The notes below the pieces were generated by a model. The model was not told where the DNA came from. It searched no databases and saw only the letters and a program-made list of their open reading frames with translations. The position numbers were made by a program, and so were the translations under genes. Shown here piece after piece: positions 53,953 to 64,000 of a DNA stretch of 64,000 nucleotides; the first letter of the stretch is position 1; every line of letters begins with the position of its first letter. Source of the stretch: Codonopsis lanceolata (Eukaryota; Streptophyta; Magnoliopsida; Asterales; Campanulaceae); assembly GCA_013146195.2 (NCBI GenBank), contig CM028377.1, positions 20,424,796 to 20,488,795 of the forward strand, given 5' to 3'.

Positions 53953-55651
53953 CTAGGTCGGTACAGCTTTACCTAGTCGCCTACGTTTAAGTTTAGGTGA
54001 AGGTGAAGGTGAGGGTTGGTCGGAAGAGGGTTTACGTTTGTGTTTAGGGGAGGGCTGGGTAGTGGAGGTTGGTGGTTCTGGGTTAGAAGGTGGGGGAGAT
54101 GAAGGCTTACCAGCAGCTGCAGAAGAGCTGCCAGCAGACTTGTCACGTCTGCTGACCTTCAGCTCTTGCCTTATCCACTTTGCTTGACGTTTTTCAGCCT
54201 CTTCTTCTTCCGCTCGTGCCTTCGTGGCCTTGGCCGCTTCCTTCTTCTTTAGCAATTGCTCAGACTCATCAGCCAGATCTTTTACTACTTGGTGAATGTC
54301 TCGAGCAAGTTGGGCTTTGAATATGCCAGCTGCAGTATGATAGCTCTTGCTAGCAGCATCATATGCTTCCATGTTGAAGCGCGTGACGACCATTGGCGTT
54401 GGCTTGGCAACCTTTTCAAGAGAGACATTGGAAAGTCCTCGTTGCTGCCTTCGCTTGTTCTCATAGTCGGCATACTTTTTGAAGAACGTGGTCGTTAGCT
54501 GCTTGTCCTTGCTCACAACAGTGAGCTCATCCTCCTTAACGGAAGAGTTGATATCTGCCGTGTCCCGTAGAAGGACGTTGATTAGCCTGACAAAAGGCCG
54601 TTTGCAGTTGGGGTTGTCCTTCACTTTCTCAACATACTGTTTCAGTTCATTGAATATGATAGTGTCGTAGTTGAGGTGAGTCTGTAGGAAGACGGCATTG
54701 GTGAGGTTCAGCTGTTGGGTAGTGAACATGTCGTGGGCCCCGCTTTTGAATAGAAGGCCCTTGTCAAGCAGATGGCTTGAGCAGTAGACGTCCAGAGGGA
54801 AGTGGTTCCTCAGCATTTTGCCCTGAGGTTCCCTCGGAGTATTAACTCCCCTCATTGCTTCCCAAGCTTGGTCAGCCTCAACAATGGTTATCTCCAATTC
54901 ACCACCATAGCGCACGCCAATGATTTTAGAAATAGTTTTGGCAGTGACGGAGACTGGTCGACCTCTAATCCATCCACGCATTGTAGTCTGATTCTTGACG
55001 ACCATTCTTTGGTAGAATTCCTCAGCAAGGAGGATATTGTAGTCCTTGTCATGAAGGTAGAAAAGCGGCAGAATCCCTGAAGCGTTCATATCTTCGCAGG
55101 CTTTGACACCGGCGGTGAATGTGCAGACAGAGTTGAGGTCTATGCACATGCCGGGTACATACAGTTTCGGGTCCAGAGCCATTATGACGTCATGAGAAGC
55201 AGGATATTGAGGGTATCCTGGAAGGTTAATGTCCAGACCAGGTGGGATGACCTTCTCCGGGTCAAACTCCTTCCTGTTGTCGCTTTTGGACTTTGTAGAA
55301 GTTTTCACCTACAAGAACACATTCAGAAATTAGGGCTTTTGACCTTACAGAATAAACAAGGAAATATTTCATTTTTCTGAAATTAATTGAAATTTCTGAT
55401 GAAAATCTTGAAACCCTTGAATGTTTTGGATAGATAAACCATAGAAACATTAACAGATGATTTCTAAAAGAAATGAGTACTTAAAGCACAGATAAAACTG
55501 TTAGTTTCAAGGTTTTGAAAAACAACAATGGTGGAAACCGTCTAGATACGCAAAAGCGTCCTTTCAGATTCCTTAAAAAATTACTTAAAAGAGGAAATAC
55601 TAAACAAAAATTAATGAATAGCAAACCAGAGAGTAGTGAGTAGCATACCAT
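53953..55651 (-). CDS. ORF3 (putative plant transposon protein) of the SIRE element, two exons
   Basis: The main frame (55308-53953, about 450 codons) has no internal ATG start at its beginning. It opens with GTG right after a TTCTTGTAG splice acceptor. On the minus strand at 55651-55649 lies ATG followed by GTATGC, a possible donor. Splicing out 55648-55309 (340 bases) gives ATG-GTG-AAA. The N-terminal half (FDPEKVIPPGLDINLPGYP, GWIRGRPVSVTAKTISKIIG, then HFPLDVYCSSHLLDKG) resembles the 'putative plant transposon protein' family (PF20167-like). A coiled, Glu/Lys-rich stretch and a Ser/Pro-rich basic tail ending in KLKRRRLG, possibly a nuclear signal, follow. SIRE-type copia elements are known to carry an extra ORF after pol. 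The main frame is intact. Confidence 0.7.
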
Positions 55652-56039
55652 TGTCGCTGTAGAGAAGAAGAAGTGAAGAATAATTTGGAAATGGAGGAAG
55701 CAGTTGCAGAGAGAAAGAGAGGGTTTGAGTAGAGAGAGAAATATTAGAGAGAGAGGGGTTTCGTAAAGTTTTTGGAAAGGGCGGTTCAAAGTCTATTTAG
55801 AGGAGGAAAAAATCTTTTAGCGAAAAAGCTATATCTTAAGATATTTTCAAAGTACTAAAAGTTTTGACTTTTAAGTTTTAACCCTTTTTCTCTTTTAAAA
55901 ACCTTTCCCGCTTTAATAGACTAAGTTGGAACACTAACCTGGTAAAAGAGAAGAGCTTAAGTCTGCCGTTAGAAGGCAAATAAAGTCTGCCGGTTAGTCT
56001 AAGTCTACCGGTATGAAAGAAAAACTTAAAGAATAGAAA
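55652..56039 (-). promoter_or_regulatory. Spacer with possible ORF3 promoter
   Basis: On the minus strand CTAAATAGA (TATA-like, about 55800-55792) is followed by a long CT-rich stretch (55770-55660) resembling a plant pyrimidine-patch 5' UTR, then the ATG at 55651. CCGGTAGAC/CTGCCGG words near 55960-56010 resemble LTR motifs of this family. A separate promoter for ORF3 is an inference. Confidence 0.4.
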
Positions 56040-58019
56040 TTAAGCAGTAGGATCAATCATACTAAGATTTCTCCTTAAGTAAGCAAACCTGGTTGCATCT
56101 AGTGGCTTGGTAAGAATGTCAGCCAATTGATGTTCAGTTGGAATGTATTCCAGACTGATGTTACCTTTCTCCACATGATCTTTGAGGAAATGATAACGGA
56201 TATCAATTTGCTTTGTCTTCGAGTGCATCACTGGATTTTTGGAGACTGAAATTGTTGAAGTGTTGTCACACATGATTGGACAATTTGTAGTCTTGATGTT
56301 GTAATCCACTAGCTGCTGCTTCATCCATAGTAGCTGAGAGCAACAACTGCTGGCAGCAATATATTCTGCCTTTGTGGTTGAGTTTGCAACCGATCCTTGC
56401 TTCTTGCATGACCATGAAACAAGTCTATTTCCAAGAAATTGACAAGTCCCACTGATGCTTCTTTTGCTCACTTTGCAAGCTGCATAATCTGCATCTGAGT
56501 ATCCAACTAGATCAAAGTTGTTGCGTTTGGAATACCAGATACCTAGATTTGTAGTTGTTGAAACATATCTGATGATACGTTTAGCAGCAAGCAAATGTGA
56601 TTCAATTGGATCTGCCTGAAATCTAGCACAAACACAAACAGCAAACATAATATCAGGTCTACTAGCAGTAAGGTAAAGCAGGGAACCTATGATTCCTCGG
56701 TACTTGGTCACGTTCTCTTGCTTTCCCTTCTCATCTTTGTCAAGATGGCAGTCGGTAGAAGTTGGAGTCTCAAATCCTTTTGCTGAATCAAGACCAAATT
56801 TCTTGATAAGTTCCTTTGCATATTTGGTTTGGTTGATGAAGATCCCGTCAGAAGTCTGTTGAATCTGCAGTCCTAGAAAATAGGTGAGCTCTCCCATCAT
56901 GCTCATCTCGAACTTGCTTTGCATCAGCTTCTCGAATCTCTTGCACAAGCTTTGGTTTGTAGATCCAAAGATAATGTCGTCCACGTAGATTTGTACCAGA
57001 AGAGAATGACCTTTGTGCTTGAGGATGAACAGAGTTGTGTCTATTCTTCCTCTCACGAATCCTTGTTCAATTAAGAACTTGGATAAAGTTCCATACCAAG
57101 CTCTGGGAGCTTGCTTCAAGCCATAGAGTGCTTTCTTAAGTCGGTAGACATGATCCTGTTTGTCTTGAATGACAAAACCTGGAGGTTGTTCCACATATAC
57201 CCTTTCTTGAAGATCACCATTGAGAAAGGCACTCTTCACATCCATCTGATAAACTTTGAAGTCCATGAACGAAGCATAGGCTAGAAAGAGTCTGATTGCC
57301 TCTAATCTAGCAACAGGAGCAAATGTTTCATCGAAGTCAATTCCTTCTTCCTGTCGGTAGCCTTGAGCAACCAATCTAGCCTTGTTTCTGGTGACGTTCC
57401 CATCTTCATCTCTCTTGTTCCTGAATACCCACTTGGTGCCGATAACTGGATGGCCAGTCGGTCTTTGAACTAAGCTCCACACTTTGCATCTTTCAAACTG
57501 GTTCAGCTCTTCTTGCATAGCTTCAATCCAGTAATGGTCTTCGATAGCTTCATCAATCTTCTTTGGCTCGATTTCAGACACAAATGCCAAAGCAAACATG
57601 GTCTCATTTCTAACTCTATACCTCGTACGAACTCCTGAGTTGAGATCACCAATGATTTGAGAAATGGGATGATCTCTTGTTTCAATAACAGTTGGAGGAA
57701 GATCACTTCTGGTGGGTTCTTCCCTTAAAGATTCTGGAGTTGGTAGAGAAGGTGATTCACCAAAATCAGATTCAGAAGAGATAGGATCTTCGAAACCTTC
57801 ATTTTCTGGTGAACAAGAAGAGTGAGTGATCTGCAAAGGTGTTTGGGGGAAAACAGAAGAGACGGGTTCAGGGTCAACAGAAGAGTTGGAGTTGGCACCA
57901 GCCAGTTGAGTTGAAGTCCGCCGAAGGTTAGCGGGCTGGAGATGGAGGATTCTGAACTGGAGTAGAAGTTGATGTTGTATTTGTACCTGTCCCATCATCA
58001 TCAGAATCATTAGCAACAT
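56040..58019 (-). CDS. pol: Reverse transcriptase and RNase H of the SIRE copia element
   Basis: This intact 659-codon frame begins with a Ser/Pro-rich linker (58019-57650). RT follows: HYWIEAMQEELNQFERCKVW, GTKWVFRNKRDEDGNVTRNKARL, QMDVKSAFLNGDL, GLKQAPRAWYG. The active site is IYVDDIIFGS near 56990-56960. RNase H has SDADYAACK, TTKAEYIAASSC (Glu) and MCDNTSTISVSKNP (Asp), and the end is LADILTKPLDATRFAYLRR. All catalytic motifs are present, so this domain looks recently functional. The N-terminal boundary is uncertain because pol is normally one polyprotein with the 58280-59266 part. Confidence 0.9.
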   Translation of the reverse strand: MLLMILMMMGQVQIQHQLLLQFRILHLQPANLRRTSTQLAGANSNSSVDPEPVSSVFPQTPLQITHSSCSPENEGFEDPISSESDFGESPSLPTPESLREEPTRSDLPPTVIETRDHPISQIIGDLNSGVRTRYRVRNETMFALAFVSEIEPKKIDEAIEDHYWIEAMQEELNQFERCKVWSLVQRPTGHPVIGTKWVFRNKRDEDGNVTRNKARLVAQGYRQEEGIDFDETFAPVARLEAIRLFLAYASFMDFKVYQMDVKSAFLNGDLQERVYVEQPPGFVIQDKQDHVYRLKKALYGLKQAPRAWYGTLSKFLIEQGFVRGRIDTTLFILKHKGHSLLVQIYVDDIIFGSTNQSLCKRFEKLMQSKFEMSMMGELTYFLGLQIQQTSDGIFINQTKYAKELIKKFGLDSAKGFETPTSTDCHLDKDEKGKQENVTKYRGIIGSLLYLTASRPDIMFAVCVCARFQADPIESHLLAAKRIIRYVSTTTNLGIWYSKRNNFDLVGYSDADYAACKVSKRSISGTCQFLGNRLVSWSCKKQGSVANSTTKAEYIAASSCCSQLLWMKQQLVDYNIKTTNCPIMCDNTSTISVSKNPVMHSKTKQIDIRYHFLKDHVEKGNISLEYIPTEHQLADILTKPLDATRFAYLRRNLSMIDPTA

Positions 58020-59288
58020 TCAGAGCCTTTCGAGGCTCTAACAAGTCATATTCATCAAAAGTAACATGCACATATTCTAAGATTTTTAAGGAAGTTTTGT
58101 TGAAAATGCGAAATGCTTTTGAATGTTTGGAATAGCACAGAAAAATTCCTTCGTCTGATTTTGAATCAAATTTTCCTCTATATTATTTTCCATTATATAG
58201 AATAAAACATTTACAGCTGAAGATTTTGAAAAATCCTATGTTTGGGGCTCTTCCTTTCCATATTTCATATGGAGTTTTGTTATGAAACTTGTTTACCAGG
58301 GATCTGTTCTGGGTACTTTGGAAGTTTAGCTTCTGCCAGCATAGTTCTTGCTGCTTCAATTAGTGTCCTGTTCTTCCGTTCATCTACACCATTTTGTTGA
58401 AGAGTTCCGGCAGCATAGAAGTTATGGCCGATCTCATGGTCATCACAATATCTTTTTACACCGTTGTTCTTGAATTTGGTGTCGTTGTCTGATCCGATGT
58501 CACTAATGTCTTCAAGCTTTTGGGTTTGAAGTCTTCTGAAAAAAGCGGTGACTAGATCATATGTCTCATCTTTTGAAGTCATTGTTTCGATCCAGGTGAA
58601 CCTAGAGTAGTCATCAACTACTACAAGTGTGTACTTGTCTCCGGAGATACTGACTATAGTGATTGGTCCAAAGAGATCCATATGCAGAAGTTGAAGAGGT
58701 CTAGTCGTTGACATGACAGACTTTCTTTTGAAGGAAGACTTGGAAAGTTTTCCTAATTGGCAAGCTTTGCAACTTCTGTCATGGTCGACAGACACCGTAG
58801 GTAGACCTTTGACAAGCCCATCTTTGGAGAGCTTGGAGACGTACTTGAAGTTGAGGTGACTGAAACGCTTGTGCCAAAGCCAATTGTTGTCACGAACGTT
58901 GTTAGTGACTAGGCAAAGGCTGGATAATCTCCCTAGAAGATTTAAGTCCACGACATAGACATTTCCTTGTCTATTGTCGGTCAGTATTGTTGAGCAGGAT
59001 TCACGATCTTTGATGAGACATTGGTTAGAGGAGAATTGGCAGATGAGTCCTTTGTCGCAAAATTGGGATATGCTCAGAAGATTATGCTTTAAGCCGTTCA
59101 CTAGAGAAACTTTGTTGATGGAGAGACTTCCTCTAGTGATTGAGCCATACCCAATTGTTTTTCCTCTTGCATTGTCGCCGAAAATCACCGTGGGACCTTT
59201 GGCTTCAGCTATATCTAAGAGTAGACTTCTGTTCCCTGTCATGTGTCTTGAGCAGCCACTATCCAAGTATCAGATGTCCTTATCTTCT
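58020..59288 (-). pseudogene. pol: Protease and integrase part of pol, SIRE element
   Basis: From 59266 leftward: protease DSGCSRHMTG, GAG-preintegrase (WLWHKRFSHLNFKYVSKLSK, SCKACQLGK) and integrase core with LHMDLFGPI (first Asp), SDNDTKFKN (second Asp, altered from the usual SDNGTEF) and QQNGVDERKNR (Glu retained). The open frame stops at 58280. Integrase C-terminal sequence continues in other frames to 58020 (the LNVANDS side joins the next frame). One or more frameshifts at 58200-58280 separate it from RT. Confidence 0.8.
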
Positions 59289-59365
59289 GTATCTATAGCC
59301 ATGAAACAGGCCTGCAAAATATCAAAGAAATAAGGTCCCCTTTATTTTCTTTTGGGTCCTGAGGA

Positions 59366-61599
59366 TTAGCAACCTTTTGGAACCCATACCTGCCTAACCT
59401 TGAGAAAACTGGGTCTCTCAGATTTTGGTGTGAACCTTAGCAGGCATTCTGCGGCCAGATGGTTTAAATAATTGCAAGAATGACAAAGATGAAAGTTCCA
59501 TAGAGGACTATCAGTAGTCTTAGCTAAAGAGTGCTTGTTATTACCCTTGTTCTTAACAGCAGTCCTTGGTTCAGATGGCTTGTTGACGGTAGACTTAATT
59601 GGTTTCTGTTGGACCTTCCTAGGTATGTTACCGGCAGGCTTAGCCTTGGCCAGTCTGTTGATAACCTTTTTAGGAGGATTCGGTAGAATACCTTTAAGTT
59701 TACTTTCAACAAGTTTAGGTGCCTTGCCCCTTTCATAGACAAACTTGATAGGAACCGGTAGAGATTTCGTAGGTCTACAGCCAGTAGACTTTGCCTTGGC
59801 AGAGTTGTTGTCGATAGACTTTGGTTTCTCTATCGTTCCTTTCTCAAGCTTCTCATTAGAAACAGTCATCTTGGCTTTCCCTTTCTGATCCTTGGGGTAA
59901 ACGTACGGTACACTTGTATAACCAAGTCCTTGTTTACCCTTGTTTCTGAACGTCTGTTTGGAGAAAGAGATATCATAAGCAGTCTCGGAGGTTTCACCTT
60001 TGTCCGTGACAAAAGAGTATGTCGAACTGGGCTCATCTGAATATCCTAAGCCAGATTTATCTTTACTTGACTTTTGGCTTAAAAGGATTTCTTCAAAGGT
60101 ATCCTTGGAGCTGTTCCAGGAGTCAATTGTCTTTTGCAAGGCAATTTTCTCCAGGTCAAGTCCTTTGATGTGCTCAGTGAGACATTCGACTTTGTCACAA
60201 AGGAATTTGTTTTCTCCTTTAAGCTTGATACTTTCTTGTTGACAGCTATTGAGTGATTGAATCTCAGTTGTCAGCAGAGATTTCTCAGCAGCAAGCTTCT
60301 CACAGTTCTTGGCGAGTTTCACATTGGCTATTCTAAACGAATTGAACTCTTCAAGCATATCTTGATTATCTTTAAGAAGTTCTTCCTTACTGAAGTTCTC
60401 ACAGTTGATCTCACTTTTGTCGAAGGGACTAAGTGAGATTTCGACTTCATGTTCAGAGTCATATGTGGGACCTGAATCATGAGCTATTAAGCATATGTTA
60501 GCTTGCTCACAATCGTCCTCTTCCTCTTCTGAATCACTCTCAAACCATGTAGCAACATGTTTTTCTTCTATGTCTTCATCCAGCATACCTTTATGTTTTT
60601 TAAATTTCTTATAAGTAGGCTTTTGGTATGCTTCAAATTTTGGGTTTGGACATTTGGCGGCGAAGTGACCAGGTTTTCTACAATTGTAACACACAAGTTC
60701 TTCGTTAGATGAGCTTTCACCAGTTTTTCTAAAAGGCTGCTGGTGTGTGTCCTTCCTTCCATACTTTGCAAACTTTTTGAAACGTTTTACGAACATAGCA
60801 AATTGTTCGTCTGAAAGAAAATCATTTTCACTGGAGGAAGTGGAAGGTTTATTTTCAACTGTGGTCTCTTCTTGTATCATGGCGGGCAAGGACACAGTTC
60901 TGATAACTGTTTTTCCTTCTCAAGAGCTTGATTTACTTTGAGCACATAAACCTTCAAACTTGCGTAAAGACTACGGAGAGTCATTTCGTTTAAGTTTTTA
61001 GATTCTTTCATGGCAGTGGTCTTAACATGCCACAGGCTACCTAGAGAGCCTAGAAATCTCATATTCATTTCTTTCTTGTCATAAGTTTTACCTAGAGAAA
61101 AGCAACTATTAATTACCTCATTGAAGCGATCATATGCTTGTCTCAAGGTTTCCTTGGGATCTTTCTTGAAAGAGTCAAACTGTTGGATGAATGTGTATTT
61201 CCTGTTGTCTCTTGTGTCTTGGTCTCCTTCCAAGTATTCTCAAGAGAGCTTCCCACATCTCTTTAGCGGATGGTACAGGATCACTTGTTGGTAAGTGCTG
61301 GTGTCTAAAGAGCTAGTTATGATATTGATTGCTTTGCTGTCTAGCTCTACTAGTTTTCTGTCGTCCTTTGTCCATTCCGATTCTTCTTTGGGTACCTCAG
61401 CAGGATTTCCAGTGATGGATGCCAATAGATTTGCTTTCATAGGTACATGACGTCCTGCTAGTATGCACTTCCATAACATGTTGTCAATAGAATTCATAAA
61501 ACGCATTACCTTATCCTTCCAAACATCGAAATGGCCTTCGTCCAATATTGGGATGTGGTTCGCATTTGATGTAGGCAGCATGTAGTGTGTTTGTGTCAT
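59366..61599 (-). pseudogene. gag: gag of the SIRE element, two frameshifts
   Basis: The start ATG at 61599 (MTQTHYMLPTSNANHIPI) lies 55 bases after the PBS. Frame 1 runs to 61240, frame 2 covers 61233-60877 (FDSFKKDPKETLRQAYDRF) and frame 3 covers 60895-59366. The frame-3 part includes LSDEQFAMFVKRFKKFAKYG and a CCHC knuckle (CYNCRKPGHFAAKC, about 60695-60650). A long acidic/coiled-coil segment (60500-60100), a lysine-rich stretch and a second zinc motif (CHSCNYLNHLAAEC, near 59490-59450) follow. It ends VRQVWVPKGC. The large gag with two zinc motifs is typical for SIRE-type elements. Repairing two indels would restore one frame, so the copy is fairly young. Confidence 0.85.
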
Positions 61600-61654
61600 T
61601 GGATCGAGTCTCTCAAGAGTTTAATCTCGGAAAAACTTGTTTTCAAAGAGTCAA

Positions 61655-61666
61655 GCTCTGATACCA
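61655..61666 (-). other. Primer-binding site of the SIRE element
   Basis: Minus-strand TGGTATCAGAGC, complementary to initiator Met tRNA, lies two bases from the LTR end at 61669. Confidence 0.9.
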
Positions 61667-61668
61667 AT

Positions 61669-62816
61669 TGTTAGTCCCAAAGGGCACAATAATAAGCTAG
61701 AAGGGGGGGTTGAATAGCTTATTATAAACTTAAAAACTTTTCATATTAGTTCCTAAAACAAGCACGTGCAATCTATTAAGGAGATTGAAGTAGTGGAAGT
61801 CTTGTAAGGAAGACAGTTCAAGTCTGTCGATTAAGAACTACCGGTAGACTTGACTGAATACTCAAGTCTGCTGATGAAGATATAAGAAAAGGAAATAAGA
61901 AACAGTTCAAATCATTAATCAACGGTAAAGGAAGAACACAAGTATTTGAGATAGTTCCCACTATAAAGAGTGCTACGTCCACCACCAAGGCAGTCAACCT
62001 TGGATTTAAAATATGCACTATGTTTTCCACTAGTTCTATTACAAGGAATATATCCAATGGATCGTGTACAAAAATATTGACTTGTGTTTGGGGGTTTGGG
62101 AATTGAATATCTGGATAAACAAGATATTCAATTGTGCAGAAGAATAGTTTAAAGGGAACAACAATAAGAAGCTTAAGATAAATGTTGATGCAGATCTTCT
62201 TGATTGTTGTCGAGGACTTCTTGATCAGTTTAAGATCTCTTGAATGCAATGAGTATAAAGACTTTGAGTTGTTGAAGAATTTCAGAGCATTTCTGGAAGT
62301 TGGTCTTCAGTCTTTAATGGCAGTATTTATAGCTTGGGCATTCTTGAGATCCGTTGGATAAGACGAAGTGTAACAGCTCTATTAGGTTGAATGCATTAAA
62401 TGCATGGAGCTGGCTTGTAGATTTCGTCTTCACTGATTCTGAGCAAGGAGTGGTGCAGAGTTGTTGCAGCAACTGACAGGTAGGAAAGTCAGAGGAGTAG
62501 GTCTGAATAGTTGGTACAGACTGTAGAGACAGTCTATTCACATGCTCTGTCACTGTTCAGAATGCGAAAGTCTTCCTGCTTTTCCGAAAGCTGGTCAGGG
62601 AATGTCTTAATTCAAATTCAAACTAATAAAGGATGAATTTAATTAGTCCACAAAGACTTGGTGATTGGACACGTCAGCTTGAACACGTGCAGACAAGGTC
62701 TGCCGCTGGATGCTGTTGAAGGTCTTCCGGTGAAACATGGCTGAAGTCTTCCGATGAACCTGTGAAGCCTAAAAAACAAACTATTCTATGGCAAAGTTCT
62801 ATACAGAGTTGTCACA
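61669..62816 (-). repeat. 5' LTR of the SIRE element
   Basis: On the minus strand it ends ...TTTGGGACTAACA at 61669 with the C-rich stretch (61705-61715). The start is probably TGTGACAACTC at 62816, giving about 1150 bases. A TATA-like GCTATAAATAC is at about 62335-62325. It contains a TGGTGGTGGACGTAGCA block (about 61990-61970) shared with the other SIRE-type LTRs. A frame at 61818-62249 has no domain. The partner 3' LTR in the same orientation was not found at the other end. Confidence 0.7.
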
Positions 62817-62907
62817 CTAATTGATACGCAGCCCAATTAGCCACTAATGTATAAAACTAATGTAATGTATAAACATATGTAAATCAAAATACAAATGAGA
62901 AGCAACA

Positions 62908-63063
62908 ATGGTCACACGCTCAAGAGTATTAAAGAAAACCAAACATTCAAAAGTATTAAAGAAAACCACGCGTTACATCAATATTTAAGTATAATACAGT
63001 AAATTATTTTTTTGTAAATGGTGTGCCAGGTCAAAAACGACTATAATTTGAAATCAGAGGGAG
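62908..63063 (-). repeat. Right arm of the Stowaway-like terminal inverted repeat
   Basis: Read inward from 63063: CTCCCTCTGATTTCAAATTA, with TA outside (63064-63065). It pairs with 52116-52239. One internal ~28-bp segment (TTTTCTTTAATACT..., 62930-62985) is duplicated here relative to the left arm. The arms lie 10.7 kb apart because SIRE sequences occupy the middle. Confidence 0.75.
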
Positions 63064-63288
63064 TACTTCTTTTTCTCTTTGCAGCTTGGAATGAAATGTC
63101 ATTAATGTATTAGCATATACCCTCCCTTCCAGAGCAAATAATTCATTACACTGTTTTGAGATGCTTTACTTTAAGAGTCTATTTTTCAAAAATTATAGTT
63201 ACAATTTCTATAACATGTCATCTTAATTTACTGTCCACTTGTGTTGTAAGCACATTGTTTGTACTTAATCATTTTTGTAATTATAACC

Positions 63289-63392
63289 AACGCTAATGAA
63301 ATTAATATATCTCCTTAATAATTAGATTTTTCAAATGAGGAACGCTAATGAAATTAATATATCTCCTTAATAATTAGATTTTTCAAATGAGG
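63289..63392. repeat. Perfect 52-bp tandem duplication
   Basis: The unit begins AACGCTAATGAAATTAATAT and ends CAAATGAGG. The two copies (63289-63340, 63341-63392) are identical, so the duplication is recent or an assembly effect. Confidence 0.9.
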
Positions 63393-63621
63393 AACGGAAT
63401 AAGCAATCCATAGCATAAAGAGTGGCGCTATTGAGACCTCCCTTAGCTATAATTGACCAACCTAAAACCCAAACTTTCTATTTTACCCTTACTTCTTATC
63501 AACATACCCCATCCACTCTCATTTCGCCTCCCCTCTTTTCTCCTTCCATCTCTACCCAAACATTCCCACCCACCACCCCCACTTCTTTTTTCCCTCTCTC
63601 TTCTTCAATCAATGATTGAAG

Positions 63622-63674
<53 letters not shown>

Positions 63675-63678
<4 letters not shown>

Positions 63679-63801
63679 TCTGTTCGGCTAGGACTAATCA
63701 AACAACCTTAGGTTATTTTATTTTATTTTTATTTACATTGTTCGATCAACGTCTGCCAAACAACTTAGTGTTGTTCGGCAAGCCCTAGCCGAACAGAACT
63801 G
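63675..63801. mobile_element. Small hairpin MITE-like element
   Basis: Left arm CAATTCTGTTCGGCTAGGACT (63675-63695) and the inverse of the right arm (63781-63801) match at 19 of 21 positions. GTTCGGCA-type words repeat inside. It is about 127 bases with no coding capacity and inserted next to an AT run. The family is unknown. Confidence 0.5.
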
Positions 63802-64000
63802 TCTTTTTCGGGCAACCGGCCAGGGCCAAACATTCGGAAAAAAATTGCTCCAGAGTTGATTTATCAATAAAGTTTACATGAGAATGGTTCATGGAAGGGA
63901 GTGATGGGAAGGTAATGGAGGGAGTGTTGGAAAGAAAAAAAAAAGAAGAAGAACAATGGACGATGAAATGGAAGGAGGCGGGAGAAGAAAAGGGGGAAGG

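Larger units (their letters stand above)
63064..64000. other. AT-rich spacer without a gene
   Basis: No supportable gene. It holds a perfect 52-bp tandem duplication (63289-63340 and 63341-63392), C/T-rich low-complexity sequence (63430-63610), an (AT)n run (63624-63674), a small hairpin element (63675-63801) and purine-rich sequence at the window end. Short frames at 63422-63788 run through the low-complexity and AT tracts. Confidence 0.6.

Noticed and set aside
61818..62249. 143-codon frame in the SIRE 5' LTR
   Set aside because: Located inside the LTR, hydrophobic low-information sequence, with no start context or homologous frame in sister LTRs.
1748..63063. Copia element 1 as one giant element with its 3' LTR at 50.3 kb
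   Set aside because: The 50.3 kb LTR is the same family, but no RNase H end, ORF3 or PPT links it to 10685. I left it as an open possibility rather than a call.

Overview
The window reads as flowering-plant (probably eudicot) nuclear repeat DNA. The evidence is Ty1/copia elements of SIRE type, Ty3/gypsy elements of TAT type with an antisense extra gene, a plant L1-type LINE, Stowaway-like terminal inverted repeats and AT-rich spacers with long (TA)n runs. I found no host housekeeping gene, rRNA, tRNA or CRISPR array. Nearly every coding stretch belongs to a transposable element and most are broken. A 100-base N gap (31637-31736) shows this is a scaffold, and the sequence on its two sides is duplicated in a way that looks like an assembly artefact.

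Layout, left to right. 1-1747: partial gypsy-type LTR, minus strand. 1748-10685: degenerate SIRE-type copia (plus), split by a 2.8 kb LTR-like insertion (6552-9394) of the same family as 1-1747. 11200-15136: deleted TAT gypsy on the minus strand ('E'). 15137-17012: copia remnant whose protease is fused straight to RT. 17018-50275: large TAT gypsy ('B') flanked by the 5-bp duplication ATAAT, with its two LTRs in opposite orientation. B is interrupted at 22784-39826 by a second, same-family element ('C'). C carries a LINE in its 5' LTR (23896-25498), has an internal inversion and contains the scaffold gap. 50276-52115: SIRE-type LTR material with a 952-bp insertion holding a GRF zinc-finger exon. 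52116-63063: two arms of a Stowaway-like inverted repeat enclosing a diverged plus-strand SIRE-type LTR (about 52290-53881) and a SIRE copia on the minus strand (53882-62816). That copia has gag, pol and an extra spliced ORF3. 63064-64000: AT-rich spacer with a tandem duplication and a small hairpin element.

How the parts work together. The TAT order is LTR, PBS (Arg-tRNA-like), leader, gag, protease plus G-patch, RT, two RNase H domains, integrase, then an antisense multi-exon gene with a plant mobile domain (PMD), a tandem array, PPT and LTR. C and E have lost the gag core and/or protease and would depend on another copy. The SIRE order is LTR, PBS (iMet), gag, protease, integrase, RT, RNase H, ORF3, PPT.

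Most worth a second look: the inverted LTR pair of B, whose right end is an LTR plus exactly the 18-nt PBS; the spliced antisense PMD gene, present twice and split across strands in C; SIRE ORF3, which seems to start with an ATG-only exon behind its own promoter; and the GRF exon.
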